64,000 bases of DNA, taken from contig JAVHVE010000065.1 in NCBI GenBank assembly GCA_032160705.1, forward strand, positions 133,944 to 197,943, read 5' to 3'. The position numbers and the translations under genes are program-made. This document shows, piece after piece, positions 35,258-42,710 of the stretch (position 1 is the first letter of the stretch; each line of letters opens with the position of its first letter). Source of the DNA: QHXM01 sp032160705. Its GTDB lineage: Bacteria; Acidobacteriota; Blastocatellia; Pyrinomonadales; Pyrinomonadaceae. The notes beneath the pieces were generated by a model that was not told the DNA's origin, ran no database searches, and saw nothing but the letters and a program-made list of their open reading frames with translations.

Positions 35258-36511
35258 ATGAGCGAACAACCCACAAATCCTCAAACTCCTCCGGCGGATG
35301 CGCCTGCCGCGACTCCTGCTCCCGCTGCGGCTGCGCCGGATTTCGCCGAAGTGCTCAGGCGCATGCTGGCGGTCTCCGACAAGGTCAGCGACCTGATCTT
35401 TTCGCCGGGACGCCCGCCGCAGATAGAGCTGCTGGGGAAACTCCAGCCCGTCCGTTTGCCCGGACTGGAAAAGCTGACGCCCGCGCACACGGCAGGAATT
35501 TCCAAGCTGATTATCGGCAGCCACCTGAGAGCCGGTCATCATCTGGCCGCCGCGCAGAACCTTGAGCAGTACGGCTCAGCCGATCTTTCCTTCAGCGTGC
35601 CGGGACTATCTCGCTTTCGCGTCAACATCTTCATGCAGCGCGGCACGCACGCCATCGTCATGCGTGTCGTTCCGCCACGTGTCCCGCGCTTTGAAGACCT
35701 CCATCTGCCCGAACAGCTCAAGAGCATCATCGAAATCAAAAACGGCATCGTGCTCGTGACCGGCCCGACGGGCAGCGGCAAAAGCTCTACGCTGGCGGCG
35801 ATCATAGATTTGATTAACGAGACGAAGTATTACCACATCGTCACCATCGAAGACCCGATAGAGTTTCTGCACGTCCATAAAAATTCGACGATTCACCAGC
35901 GCGAACTCTATTCCGACACATCGGATTTCGCGCGTGCCCTGCGTGCCGCCCTGCGCCAGGCTCCCAAAGTCATCCTCGTCGGCGAGATGCGCGACCGCGA
36001 AACGATTGAAGTCGCGCTCGAAGCCGCCGAGACGGGGCATCTGGTGCTCTCCACGCTGCACACGATTGACGCTTCAAAAACGATTGACCGTATCATCGGC
36101 GTCTTTCCGAAAAACGAAGAACACGTCATCCGCAATCGCATCGCGCAGGCGTTTCGCTACATCATCTCGCAACGCTTGCTCCCGCGCGCTGACGGCAAAG
36201 GAAGAGTCGCCGCCATCGAAATCCTGAAAGCAACGTCGCGGACGAAGGAGTACATCGAGAAAGGCGAGGGGGAAGGCAAGTCTCTGATTGACGCGATGGA
36301 GCAGGGCGAGCAGGAAGGGATGCAAAGCTTCGACGGCGTGCTGGAGCAGATGATCCGGCAGGGTGTGGTCACAAAAGAGGATGCCATGCCCTTTGCCACC
36401 AACTACAACAACCTTTTGCTGCGGCTCGCGGACATGGACGATGAGCCGACCGCGCCTACAGAATCCAAACCGGCGCAGGGTGATCCCATGCTCGATATGA
36501 TTGAGCGATAG
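35258..36511 (+). CDS. pilT: PilT-type twitching-motility ATPase
   Basis: 417 residues. N-terminal low-complexity (Pro/Ala) then the PilT N-domain (VSDLIFSPGRPPQIELLGKLQPV). P-loop GPTGSGKSSTLAAIID at about 169, Asp box TIEDPIEFLH, His-box and Walker B region VILVGEMRDRETIEVALEAAETGHLVLSTLHT, then IGVFPKNEEHVIRNRIAQAFRYIISQRLLPR. The AIRNRL-type C-terminal retraction motif appears as IRNRIAQAFR. It powers pilus retraction at the inner membrane. It could be the PilU-like paralogue, which the sequence cannot decide. No other pil genes are here. Confidence 0.9.
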   Translation: MSEQPTNPQTPPADAPAATPAPAAAAPDFAEVLRRMLAVSDKVSDLIFSPGRPPQIELLGKLQPVRLPGLEKLTPAHTAGISKLIIGSHLRAGHHLAAAQNLEQYGSADLSFSVPGLSRFRVNIFMQRGTHAIVMRVVPPRVPRFEDLHLPEQLKSIIEIKNGIVLVTGPTGSGKSSTLAAIIDLINETKYYHIVTIEDPIEFLHVHKNSTIHQRELYSDTSDFARALRAALRQAPKVILVGEMRDRETIEVALEAAETGHLVLSTLHTIDASKTIDRIIGVFPKNEEHVIRNRIAQAFRYIISQRLLPRADGKGRVAAIEILKATSRTKEYIEKGEGEGKSLIDAMEQGEQEGMQSFDGVLEQMIRQGVVTKEDAMPFATNYNNLLLRLADMDDEPTAPTESKPAQGDPMLDMIER

Positions 36512-36552
36512 GGCGATGCGGGGAAGTTTGAAGAACAGAAAATGGAGCGCGC

Positions 36553-36894
36553 GTGACTCAATCAAGAATAGACATCTTCACCGAGATGGTGAAGCAGCAG
36601 CCCGGTGATGCGATGATCTGGTACGGGCTGGCCAGCGAATACGTCAAGGCCGAAAGATGGAGCGAAGCTGCGGATGCTCTCCACAGGGTCGTCCAACTCA
36701 ACCCGGACTACACCGCCGCTTACCAGATGCTGGGCTCTGCGCTCGTCAATCAGGGTAAGCAGGAGGAAGCCTGCCGCGCGTGGCGAGATGGGATTGAAGC
36801 CGCCAACCGCACCGGCGCGTGGAAAGCGCGGCAGCACATGGAAGGATTGTTGGAAAGCGCCAGCAAGCAGGCGGACGCTCGATTCTGTGAATAA
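36553..36894 (+). CDS. short TPR protein
   Basis: 113 residues with about two tetratricopeptide units: AMIWYGLASEYVKAERWSEAADALHRVVQLNPDY and TAAYQMLGSALVNQGKQEEACRAWRDGIEAANRTG. Small scaffold proteins of this kind bind partner peptides. GTG or ATG 36553 starts 41 bases after pilT. It is probably in an operon with pilT, or with the MoxR gene 47 bases on. Confidence 0.8.
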   Translation: MTQSRIDIFTEMVKQQPGDAMIWYGLASEYVKAERWSEAADALHRVVQLNPDYTAAYQMLGSALVNQGKQEEACRAWRDGIEAANRTGAWKARQHMEGLLESASKQADARFCE

Positions 36895-36941
36895 AACTAT
36901 CCTGCAAAGAGGTACGCGCTGCGACGCGCGATCAGGCTTCC

Positions 36942-37949
36942 ATGCAGTTAATGGGTGAATCTGAAAAGGCCGCGACGCTCGATGCGCTGCCGGAAACAAT
37001 CGCGCAGCTTGAAGCTGAGATTGCCGGGGTCATTGTCGGGCAACGCGAAGTCGTGCGCCAGAGCATGATCGCCTTAGCGTGCGGCGGACATTGCCTGTTG
37101 CGCGGCGTGCCGGGGCTGGCCAAGACCCTGCTCGTCAAAACGCTGGCTCAGGCTCTCGACCTGCGCTTTAATCGCATCCAGTTTACGCCCGACCTGATGC
37201 CTTCCGACATCACTGGCACGGAAGTCATCGAAGAAGACCGCACCACGGGTCGCCGCGCCGCACGCTTCATCTCAGGGCCAGTCTTTGCCAACATCGTGCT
37301 CGCCGACGAGATCAATCGCGCTCCCCCGAAAACGCAGGCCGCTCTATTGGAAGCGATGCAGGAGCATCAGGTGACTGCCGGGGGCACGCGCTACACGCTC
37401 GAAGCTCCTTTCTTCGTGCTCGCTACCGAAAATCCAATTGAGCAGGAAGGCACATATAATCTTCCTGAAGCGCAGCTCGACCGCTTCATGTTCGAGATAG
37501 TGATTGATTATCCCTCGCCGGAAGAAGAAAGGCGCATCATCGCGGAGACGACTGCAAACCGCGCGAGTGTGGTGCGTCCCGTCCTCGACGGAGCTGCGCT
37601 CTTGAGAATTCAGGAAATCGTGCGCGATGTTCCGGCGGCCTCGAATATCGTTGACTTTGCGGCGCGAATAGTGCGCGCGAGTCGCCCGAACAAAGAGGAA
37701 GCAACTACGTTCGTCAACGAGAATGTGCGCTGGGGCGCAGGCCCGCGCGCCGGGCAATATCTGATTCTCGGAGCAAAAGCACGCGCGCTCTTTGATGGAC
37801 GCTTCGCCGTCGGGTTTGATGATGTACGAGCCGTGGTCTATCCTGTCCTGAGGCATCGCATTCTCCCCAACTTCCGCGCCGAAGCTGAAGGCATCACCAG
37901 CGAGGCGATCATCGCGGAATTGTTGAAGCAGACGATGGACGATGGCTAG
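36942..37949 (+). CDS. MoxR-family AAA+ ATPase
   Basis: 335 residues. P-loop HCLLRGVPGLAKTLLVKTLAQAL, ITGTEVIEE, Walker B FANIVLADEINRAPPKTQAALLEAMQEHQVT, sensor ATENPIEQEGTYNLPEAQLDRFMFEI. The MoxR clade acts as a chaperone with VWA/DUF58 proteins, promoting metal-centre insertion or complex assembly. The DUF58 protein at 41557 and VWFA proteins between them fit this. Start ATG 36942; a second ATG follows three codons later. Confidence 0.92.
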   Translation: MQLMGESEKAATLDALPETIAQLEAEIAGVIVGQREVVRQSMIALACGGHCLLRGVPGLAKTLLVKTLAQALDLRFNRIQFTPDLMPSDITGTEVIEEDRTTGRRAARFISGPVFANIVLADEINRAPPKTQAALLEAMQEHQVTAGGTRYTLEAPFFVLATENPIEQEGTYNLPEAQLDRFMFEIVIDYPSPEEERRIIAETTANRASVVRPVLDGAALLRIQEIVRDVPAASNIVDFAARIVRASRPNKEEATTFVNENVRWGAGPRAGQYLILGAKARALFDGRFAVGFDDVRAVVYPVLRHRILPNFRAEAEGITSEAIIAELLKQTMDDG

Positions 37950-38027
37950 TGAATGGTCAATGGTCAATGGTCAATAGACGCGCTTGGTCTTTTTCTCCAT
38001 TCACCATTTACTATTGACTATTCACCA
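37947..38027. repeat. heptad inverted repeat, AATGGTC type (G)
   Basis: TAGTGAATGGTCAATGGTC (7-mers AATGGTC) starting at the MoxR stop codon, with complement GACTATT/CACCATT at 37997-38027. Short loop. Confidence 0.8.
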
Positions 38028-38044
38028 GGGAAGAAGTTGAGTCA

Positions 38045-39682
38045 ATGATGTATTTACGCCACGCGAAATTTCTTTCTCCCATTTTAGTTGTCATTCTCTT
38101 GCTCGTTTGCGCTGCAAGCCCGTCTCCTGTCTCGGCGGATACGGACGGCGTGCGCGTTGATCTTCCTCCGGGCGGGGAAATAGCAATCACCAATCCCAGA
38201 GGCAGCGTCCGCGTTGAGGTGTGGGGCGAGCAGCACGTCTCGGTCACGGCAAACGTCAAAGGCGTGAAGCCTAAGAAATCGCCGGTATCCATCAAGCGAA
38301 CTGAGCAGTTATTGAGCGTCAGCGTGTCGCCCCTTGAAGTAGGCATGACGACACGCGTTGATTTGATCTTACACATCCCTCAGCGTTCACGCGCGGCAGT
38401 TGTTTCTGAAACCGGCAACGTAACTATTCACGGCCTTCCCGCTGAGCTGGTTGTTGAAAGCGCCTACGGCGACATCAACGCCGAATTCCCCGCCTCCGGT
38501 GATGCGGACATCGAAGCCGAGTCGCCGGTCAAAGGAATTGTTTCCACGCTTCCTCTGCCGATGGGCGAAACTGCCGGGAGAAATGTTTTTCGGGCACGCC
38601 TCGGCGCTGGCGGCAAGCGTGTTCACCTGGTCGCTAAACGAGGGCGCATCGCGCTCGCCTCATACGCATCAACCGATGCTGCGCCGATACCGCAGATAGC
38701 CGAAGCGCGCAAGACGCCCGTGCTCATCGGTGCAGAGCAGAATAGAACCGGAGCGGGCACGCCTGCGCAGCCTCTCACCGGGCCGGAAGAGATTGACGAA
38801 GGCGACATCGTGCGCGTTGATACGGAACTCGTCACGCTCAACGTGAGCGTCATTGATCGCGGGACGAATCGTGGGTTGAAAGGACTCGGTGAGAGCGATT
38901 TCAAATTGTTCGAGGACGGCGCGCAGCAGCAACTCGCGCACTTTGAATCGGCCAGCGCCCCTTTCAACCTCATCCTGCTGATTGATGTCTCGTTTTCCAC
39001 GCAGGAGAAAATCGGGCTGATTCGCGAAGCGGCGCTGCATTTTGTCGCTGCCGCACGTCCCGCCGACCGCATCGGCATCATCACTTTCGCTAAAACCCCA
39101 ATCGTCGTCTCGCCCCTGACAGATGATCGTGAAGCGTTGCGCCGTCGCATCAACGAGGGCGTGCAGCCTCGTGGCAGCACCAAAGTTTACGATTCGGTCG
39201 CCTTCGCGGTGGAAGAGGTCTTGAAAGACTCCAAAGATTCGCGCCGCAATGCCATCATTATCATGAGCGACGGACTGGACAGCACACTGCCAAACGTCAC
39301 CGGCGAAGGCTCCGTGTTAGCTTATCAGGAAGTACTCAGACGTGTTCGTGAATTCGATGGTGTGCTCTATTCGCTCTGGGTTGATACGGAAACGGAATAC
39401 AGCTCTTTAAGCGCGCTCGATGTGCAGCCGGAAGCTTTCGATCTTGCTCACGATCAAATGGAAGAACTGGCCGAAGCTGGCGGCGGCATCTTTTACGAAG
39501 TAGAAAAGCTGGAGGATTTGTCGGACGCCTACGAGCGCGTCGTCGCCGACCTCGGCACCGTTTACAGCCTCTCTTATCGCCCGATAAACAGATTGCGCGA
39601 TGGGAAATGGCGCGCTATTCGTGTCGCGGTGGCGCGCCCGAACGCCGTCGCGCGCGGCAAACGTGGGTACTATGCGAATTAA
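38045..39682 (+). CDS. VWFA-related Acidobacterial-domain protein 1 with adhesin-like N-terminal region
   Basis: 545 residues; signal peptide (SPILVVILLLVCAASPSPVSAD). Residues about 35-210 form a beta-rich DUF4097-like region (IAITNPRGSVRVEVWGEQHVSVTANVK, TRVDLILHIPQRSRAAVVSETGNVTIHG). Residues about 260-540 form the acidobacterial VWFA-type module: RVDTELVTLNVSVIDR, NLILLIDVSFSTQEK (MIDAS-like DVSFS), RIGIITFAKTPIVVSPLTDD, RRNAIIIMSDGLD, and the C-terminal signature YSLSYRPINRLRDGKWRAIRVAV...RGKRGYYAN. Exported, likely periplasmic or surface. The 3' end overlaps the next gene by 11 bases. Confidence 0.9.
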   Translation: MMYLRHAKFLSPILVVILLLVCAASPSPVSADTDGVRVDLPPGGEIAITNPRGSVRVEVWGEQHVSVTANVKGVKPKKSPVSIKRTEQLLSVSVSPLEVGMTTRVDLILHIPQRSRAAVVSETGNVTIHGLPAELVVESAYGDINAEFPASGDADIEAESPVKGIVSTLPLPMGETAGRNVFRARLGAGGKRVHLVAKRGRIALASYASTDAAPIPQIAEARKTPVLIGAEQNRTGAGTPAQPLTGPEEIDEGDIVRVDTELVTLNVSVIDRGTNRGLKGLGESDFKLFEDGAQQQLAHFESASAPFNLILLIDVSFSTQEKIGLIREAALHFVAAARPADRIGIITFAKTPIVVSPLTDDREALRRRINEGVQPRGSTKVYDSVAFAVEEVLKDSKDSRRNAIIIMSDGLDSTLPNVTGEGSVLAYQEVLRRVREFDGVLYSLWVDTETEYSSLSALDVQPEAFDLAHDQMEELAEAGGGIFYEVEKLEDLSDAYERVVADLGTVYSLSYRPINRLRDGKWRAIRVAVARPNAVARGKRGYYAN

Positions 39683-40745
39683 GGCAAAAGTAAAGAGGCA
39701 AAAGGCAAAAGTGAGGCTGAAGCCACATTTAAATAAAAAGTGGTTCTCCGCCTTCCTTTTACCTTTTACCTTTTTACTTTTGCCTTCCTCATCCGTCCGT
39801 GCGCAGGATGAGTTGCCACCCCCACCGCCTCCGCCCTCCGCGATTGCGCGGCAGAAGGATGATGAGGTCGAGACGATCCGCGTTAATACTGAGCTGGTTG
39901 ATCTGAATGTCAGTGTCTTCAGCCGCGACCCCTCGCGTCCGACGGGAGAGTTGCAGCAGCAGGATTTTGCAGTTTTGGAAAACGGCGCGCCCGAAGAAAT
40001 AAGCTTCTTCGCTTCAGCCTCAACGCCATTTGACCTCGTCCTATTGATAGACCTCTCCGGCTCGACCGCCGACAAGCTTGGTCTCATCCGCAAATCCGCC
40101 AATCGTTTTGTCGAAGCGGCGCGCCCATTGGATCGCATCAGCGTCGTCACGTTCACAGATCTGCCTGTAGTCGTCTCGCCGCTGACGGCAGACCGCAAGC
40201 AACTGAGAGAGCGCATCAAGAAAATAGAGAAGCCGCAGGGCGGGACAAACTTTTGGGACGCGTTGCGCTTTGTGCTGACAAATGTCTTCAGCACCAGGGA
40301 CGCGTCGCGTCGCCAGGCTGTAATTGTCATGTCGGACGGCGTGGACAACGCGCTGCCTGACGTGCCGGGTAACGGCTCAGGCATAAGCTACGAGCAGCTT
40401 CTGGAGATGGTCAGGTCTTCGGAAGCCGTCGTCATTCCAATCTATCTGGACACCGAGCGCGAGATGGTCAAGCAAAAACGCGCCACCGGGAATGCCTACA
40501 CGCTGGCGCGGCAGCAACTCACAGAGCTTGCCGGAGAGAGCGGCAGCCTTCTTTACCGCGCGCGCAAGGTAGAAGATTTGCACGGCGTTTACGAGCAGGT
40601 GATACGCGATCTGGGCATGATCTACAACATCGGCTATCAACCAAAAAACAAGCGGCGTGACGGTTCCTGGCGCAGCGTCTCCGTGCGGCTCGTCAATCGC
40701 CCCGACCTCTCCGCACGCAGCAAACGCGGCTACTACGCGAAGTAA
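39672..40745 (+). CDS. VWFA-related Acidobacterial-domain protein 2 (signal peptide made from a repeat)
   Basis: 357 residues from ATG 39672. Residues 1-45 form a classical signal peptide whose Lys/Arg-rich start (RIKAKVKRQKAKVRLK) and hydrophobic core (FSAFLLPFTFLLLPSSS, ending VRAQ) are encoded by the two arms of a heptad inverted repeat. The mature part, from QDELPPPPPPP on, has the VWFA module: RVNTELVDLNVSVFSRD, DLVLLIDLSGSTADK (MIDAS DLSGS), RISVVTFTDLPVVVSPLTADR, RQAVIVMSDGVD, and YNIGYQPKNKRRDGSWRSVSVRL...KRGYYAK. Close paralogue of protein 1 in the module. The start overlaps its stop. Confidence 0.88.
   Translation: MRIKAKVKRQKAKVRLKPHLNKKWFSAFLLPFTFLLLPSSSVRAQDELPPPPPPPSAIARQKDDEVETIRVNTELVDLNVSVFSRDPSRPTGELQQQDFAVLENGAPEEISFFASASTPFDLVLLIDLSGSTADKLGLIRKSANRFVEAARPLDRISVVTFTDLPVVVSPLTADRKQLRERIKKIEKPQGGTNFWDALRFVLTNVFSTRDASRRQAVIVMSDGVDNALPDVPGNGSGISYEQLLEMVRSSEAVVIPIYLDTEREMVKQKRATGNAYTLARQQLTELAGESGSLLYRARKVEDLHGVYEQVIRDLGMIYNIGYQPKNKRRDGSWRSVSVRLVNRPDLSARSKRGYYAK
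39681..39787. repeat. heptad inverted repeat, GGCAAAA type (B4), translated
   Basis: AAGGCAAAAGTAAAGAGGC... (39681-39714) and complement ...TTTTACCTTTTTACTTTTG (39757-39787). The core carries GTGGTTCTCCGCCTTCC. Lies wholly inside the 5' end of the second VWFA gene. Confidence 0.9.
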
Positions 40746-40746
40746 A

Positions 40747-41004
40747 GCAGGAGACGGAAGACAGAAGACAGGAGACAGAATAGCGTGAGTTCGAGATAAG
40801 AAATGGTTTAGCTCCGTAGGAGCGCGATGTTTATAGCATTAAGACTATCAAAAGTTATCTAGCTCCGTCAGGAGCGGAATGTAACTGCCGGAACATTCCG
40901 CTCCTGACGGAGCTTAGAAGGTGCTGGATTAACTCATGGGCTATAAACATCTCGCTCCTACGGAGCTTCTGACTTCTGACTCCTGAATTCTGGATTCTGC
41001 TTTT
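40747..41004. repeat. heptad repeat arms (A6) interrupted by a nested AGCTCCGTAGGAGC element
   Basis: Left arm CAGGAGA/CGGAAGA/CAGAAGA (40747-40781), right arm TTCTGAC/TTCTGAC/TCCTGAA (40967-41004). The core is replaced by about 160 bases (40809-40967) of a different palindrome. Outer stem: GCTCCGTAGGAGCGCGATGT paired with its reverse at the right. Inner stem: AGCTCCGTCAGGAGCGGAATGT with ACATTCCGCTCCTGACGGAGC. Confidence 0.85.
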
Positions 41005-41018
41005 ATAAGGAGATAATG

Positions 41019-41531
41019 ATGAGAACTCATGCACGTGGAAAAAGTGTCCGTCTCGTTGATTTTGTTTTGCTTGCCCTGGCTGTAGCTTTGCTGGCCTCCG
41101 CTTGCGGTAAGACATCTGACAACTCCGGCGCTGGGAATTCCGGTAATCAAGCGGGCGTGATGAAAAAGTCTCTGAACGTCGCCAACGAAGCGGCGGCAAT
41201 TCGCACGCTCCAAACGATTTTCCGGGCACAAACTCAGTACATGCTCAGTCATGCGGAAGAGTATGGAACATTCGACCAGTTGGTGCAGGACAATTATCTT
41301 GACCAACGCTTTGCCGGGTCAACGCCGGTCGTAGAAGGTTATGCTTTTTCTATAAAACTGACGCCGAAGTCGGATAGTGAGTCGGCGGCCTATAGTGTTA
41401 ATGCTGACCCGAAGCAAGCTGACGGCACGAGCACGGGTGGCGCGCGTCATCTGTATTTAGACTCAAGCAGCAATGTCGTTCGCGCCAACGCCGGTCAAAC
41501 CGCGACAGCCAGCGATCCGCCGCTTCAATAA
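41019..41531 (+). CDS. lipoprotein with pseudopilin-like domain
   Basis: 170 residues. ATG 41019 is best spaced from AAGGAG (41007-41012); ATG 41016 is also possible. Lipobox LLASAC gives a lipidated cysteine at about residue 30. The mature part has AAIRTLQTIFRAQTQYMLSHAEEYGTFDQL, GYAFSIKLTP and YSVNADPKQADGTSTGGARHLYLDSSSNVVRAN. This matches the type IV pilin / GspG-like domain found on acidobacterial exported proteins. It is a relative of the domain at 2549, with a lipid instead of a pilin anchor. Its 3' end overlaps one possible start of the next gene. Confidence 0.78.
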   Translation: MRTHARGKSVRLVDFVLLALAVALLASACGKTSDNSGAGNSGNQAGVMKKSLNVANEAAAIRTLQTIFRAQTQYMLSHAEEYGTFDQLVQDNYLDQRFAGSTPVVEGYAFSIKLTPKSDSESAAYSVNADPKQADGTSTGGARHLYLDSSSNVVRANAGQTATASDPPLQ

Positions 41532-41556
41532 ATTGGAAGCCGCCGAAATTTTCCAG

Positions 41557-42474
41557 ATGGCTGGCTCATCCATCCATAACCGCTTGCTCGACCCAGCAGT
41601 GCTTGCCTCCATCGGGCGGCTCGACCTGATTGCGCGCACCACCGTCGAAGGCTTTCTCATCGGCCTTCACAAAAGCCCTTATCACGGGCTCTCGCAGGAA
41701 TTCGCAGAGCATCGCCCGTACATCGCGGGCGACGAGATGCGCCGCATTGACTGGCGCGTCTACGCGCGCACGGACAGGCTCTACGTCAAAGAATCCGAAG
41801 AAGAGACGAACGCGCCTGTGCGCCTTCTGTTAGACACGAGCGCGTCGCTCCGCTATGCGCCGCGCCAGGTGAGCAAGCTCGATTACGCGCGCTATCTCAC
41901 GGCCTCTCTCGCATACCTCGCGGCGCGTCAGGGAGACCGCGTCGGGCTCAGTTGTTTCAACGAAGAAGTGCGCACGCTTCTCCCTGCGCGTGGGGGCAAG
42001 CGTCATCTGCAAACAATCCTGCTCGCGCTGGAAAATCTGGAAGCGAGCGGGCAGACACGCCTCGGCCCCGTGTTGCTGCAACAGGCATCGCAATGGAAGC
42101 GGCGCGGTCTTGCGGTGCTCATCTCCGATCTTTACGACCAGCCGGAAGAGATTGTGGAAACAATTGCGCGCGTTCGCCGCGCCCGCCATGATGTCGTGGT
42201 CTTTCACCTGCTGGATCGCGCGGAGAAGTTTCTCGAACAACGCGGAACTTACGAGTTTCATGATCTTGAAACAGGTGAAACTCTCCTTGCAGACGCCGAC
42301 CGCGTGCGCCGCGCCTACGTCGAGCGCATGGAGAACTCGCGCACCTACTTCCGCCGCGAATTTCAGCGCACGGGCGCAGACTACGCCGAGCTTGACACTT
42401 CAGAACCGCTCGACAAGGCTCTGGCTATCTACTTGCGAAGGAGAAAGGCTGGAGGGGTGAAAGGGAAGCACTGA
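41557..42474 (+). CDS. DUF58 protein (MoxR partner)
   Basis: About 305 residues from ATG 41557; an earlier ATG at 41473 would overlap the upstream gene by 59 bases and adds little. DUF58 motifs: LLDPAVLASIGRLDLIARTTVEGFLIGLHKSPYHGLSQEFAEHRPYIAGDEMRRIDWRVYART, LYVKESEEETNAPVRLLLDTSASL, and RGLAVLISDLYDQPEEIVETI. The VWA-like core contains the DTSAS remnant of a MIDAS. It is the usual operon mate of MoxR, here separated from it by the VWFA pair and a lipoprotein gene. Confidence 0.92.
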   Translation: MAGSSIHNRLLDPAVLASIGRLDLIARTTVEGFLIGLHKSPYHGLSQEFAEHRPYIAGDEMRRIDWRVYARTDRLYVKESEEETNAPVRLLLDTSASLRYAPRQVSKLDYARYLTASLAYLAARQGDRVGLSCFNEEVRTLLPARGGKRHLQTILLALENLEASGQTRLGPVLLQQASQWKRRGLAVLISDLYDQPEEIVETIARVRRARHDVVVFHLLDRAEKFLEQRGTYEFHDLETGETLLADADRVRRAYVERMENSRTYFRREFQRTGADYAELDTSEPLDKALAIYLRRRKAGGVKGKH

Positions 42475-42494
42475 GTTGCTATGCTTTGAGGAGT

Positions 42495-42710
42495 TCACGC
42501 AACTTGTTTTACTTCTGCCGGTAGCTTGTTCAAGATTAGCTCTTTAATTTCAAGCTTAGTGCTAGCTTGATCTATATCAATCCCCACAAGATTTCCATCC
42601 ACGTCATAATCTAAAACGATACCCTCCGAAACCTCACGACTATCCACGCTTGGTTTAGATGAAAGGTCAATGTAGAGCGAATCTGTATCAGCGTAATAAT
42701 TTATTTTCAT
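42495..42710 (-). CDS. DUF2283 protein
   Basis: 71 residues. MKINYYADTDSLYIDLSSKPSVDSREVSEGIVLDYDVDGNLVGIDIDQAS is the recognisable DUF2283 pattern. Its ATG overlaps the stop of the NtrC-type regulator (42707-42710), so translation is probably coupled. DUF2283 genes often lie next to toxin-like genes, but no toxin is seen here. Function unknown. Confidence 0.88.
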   Translation of the reverse strand: MKINYYADTDSLYIDLSSKPSVDSREVSEGIVLDYDVDGNLVGIDIDQASTKLEIKELILNKLPAEVKQVA

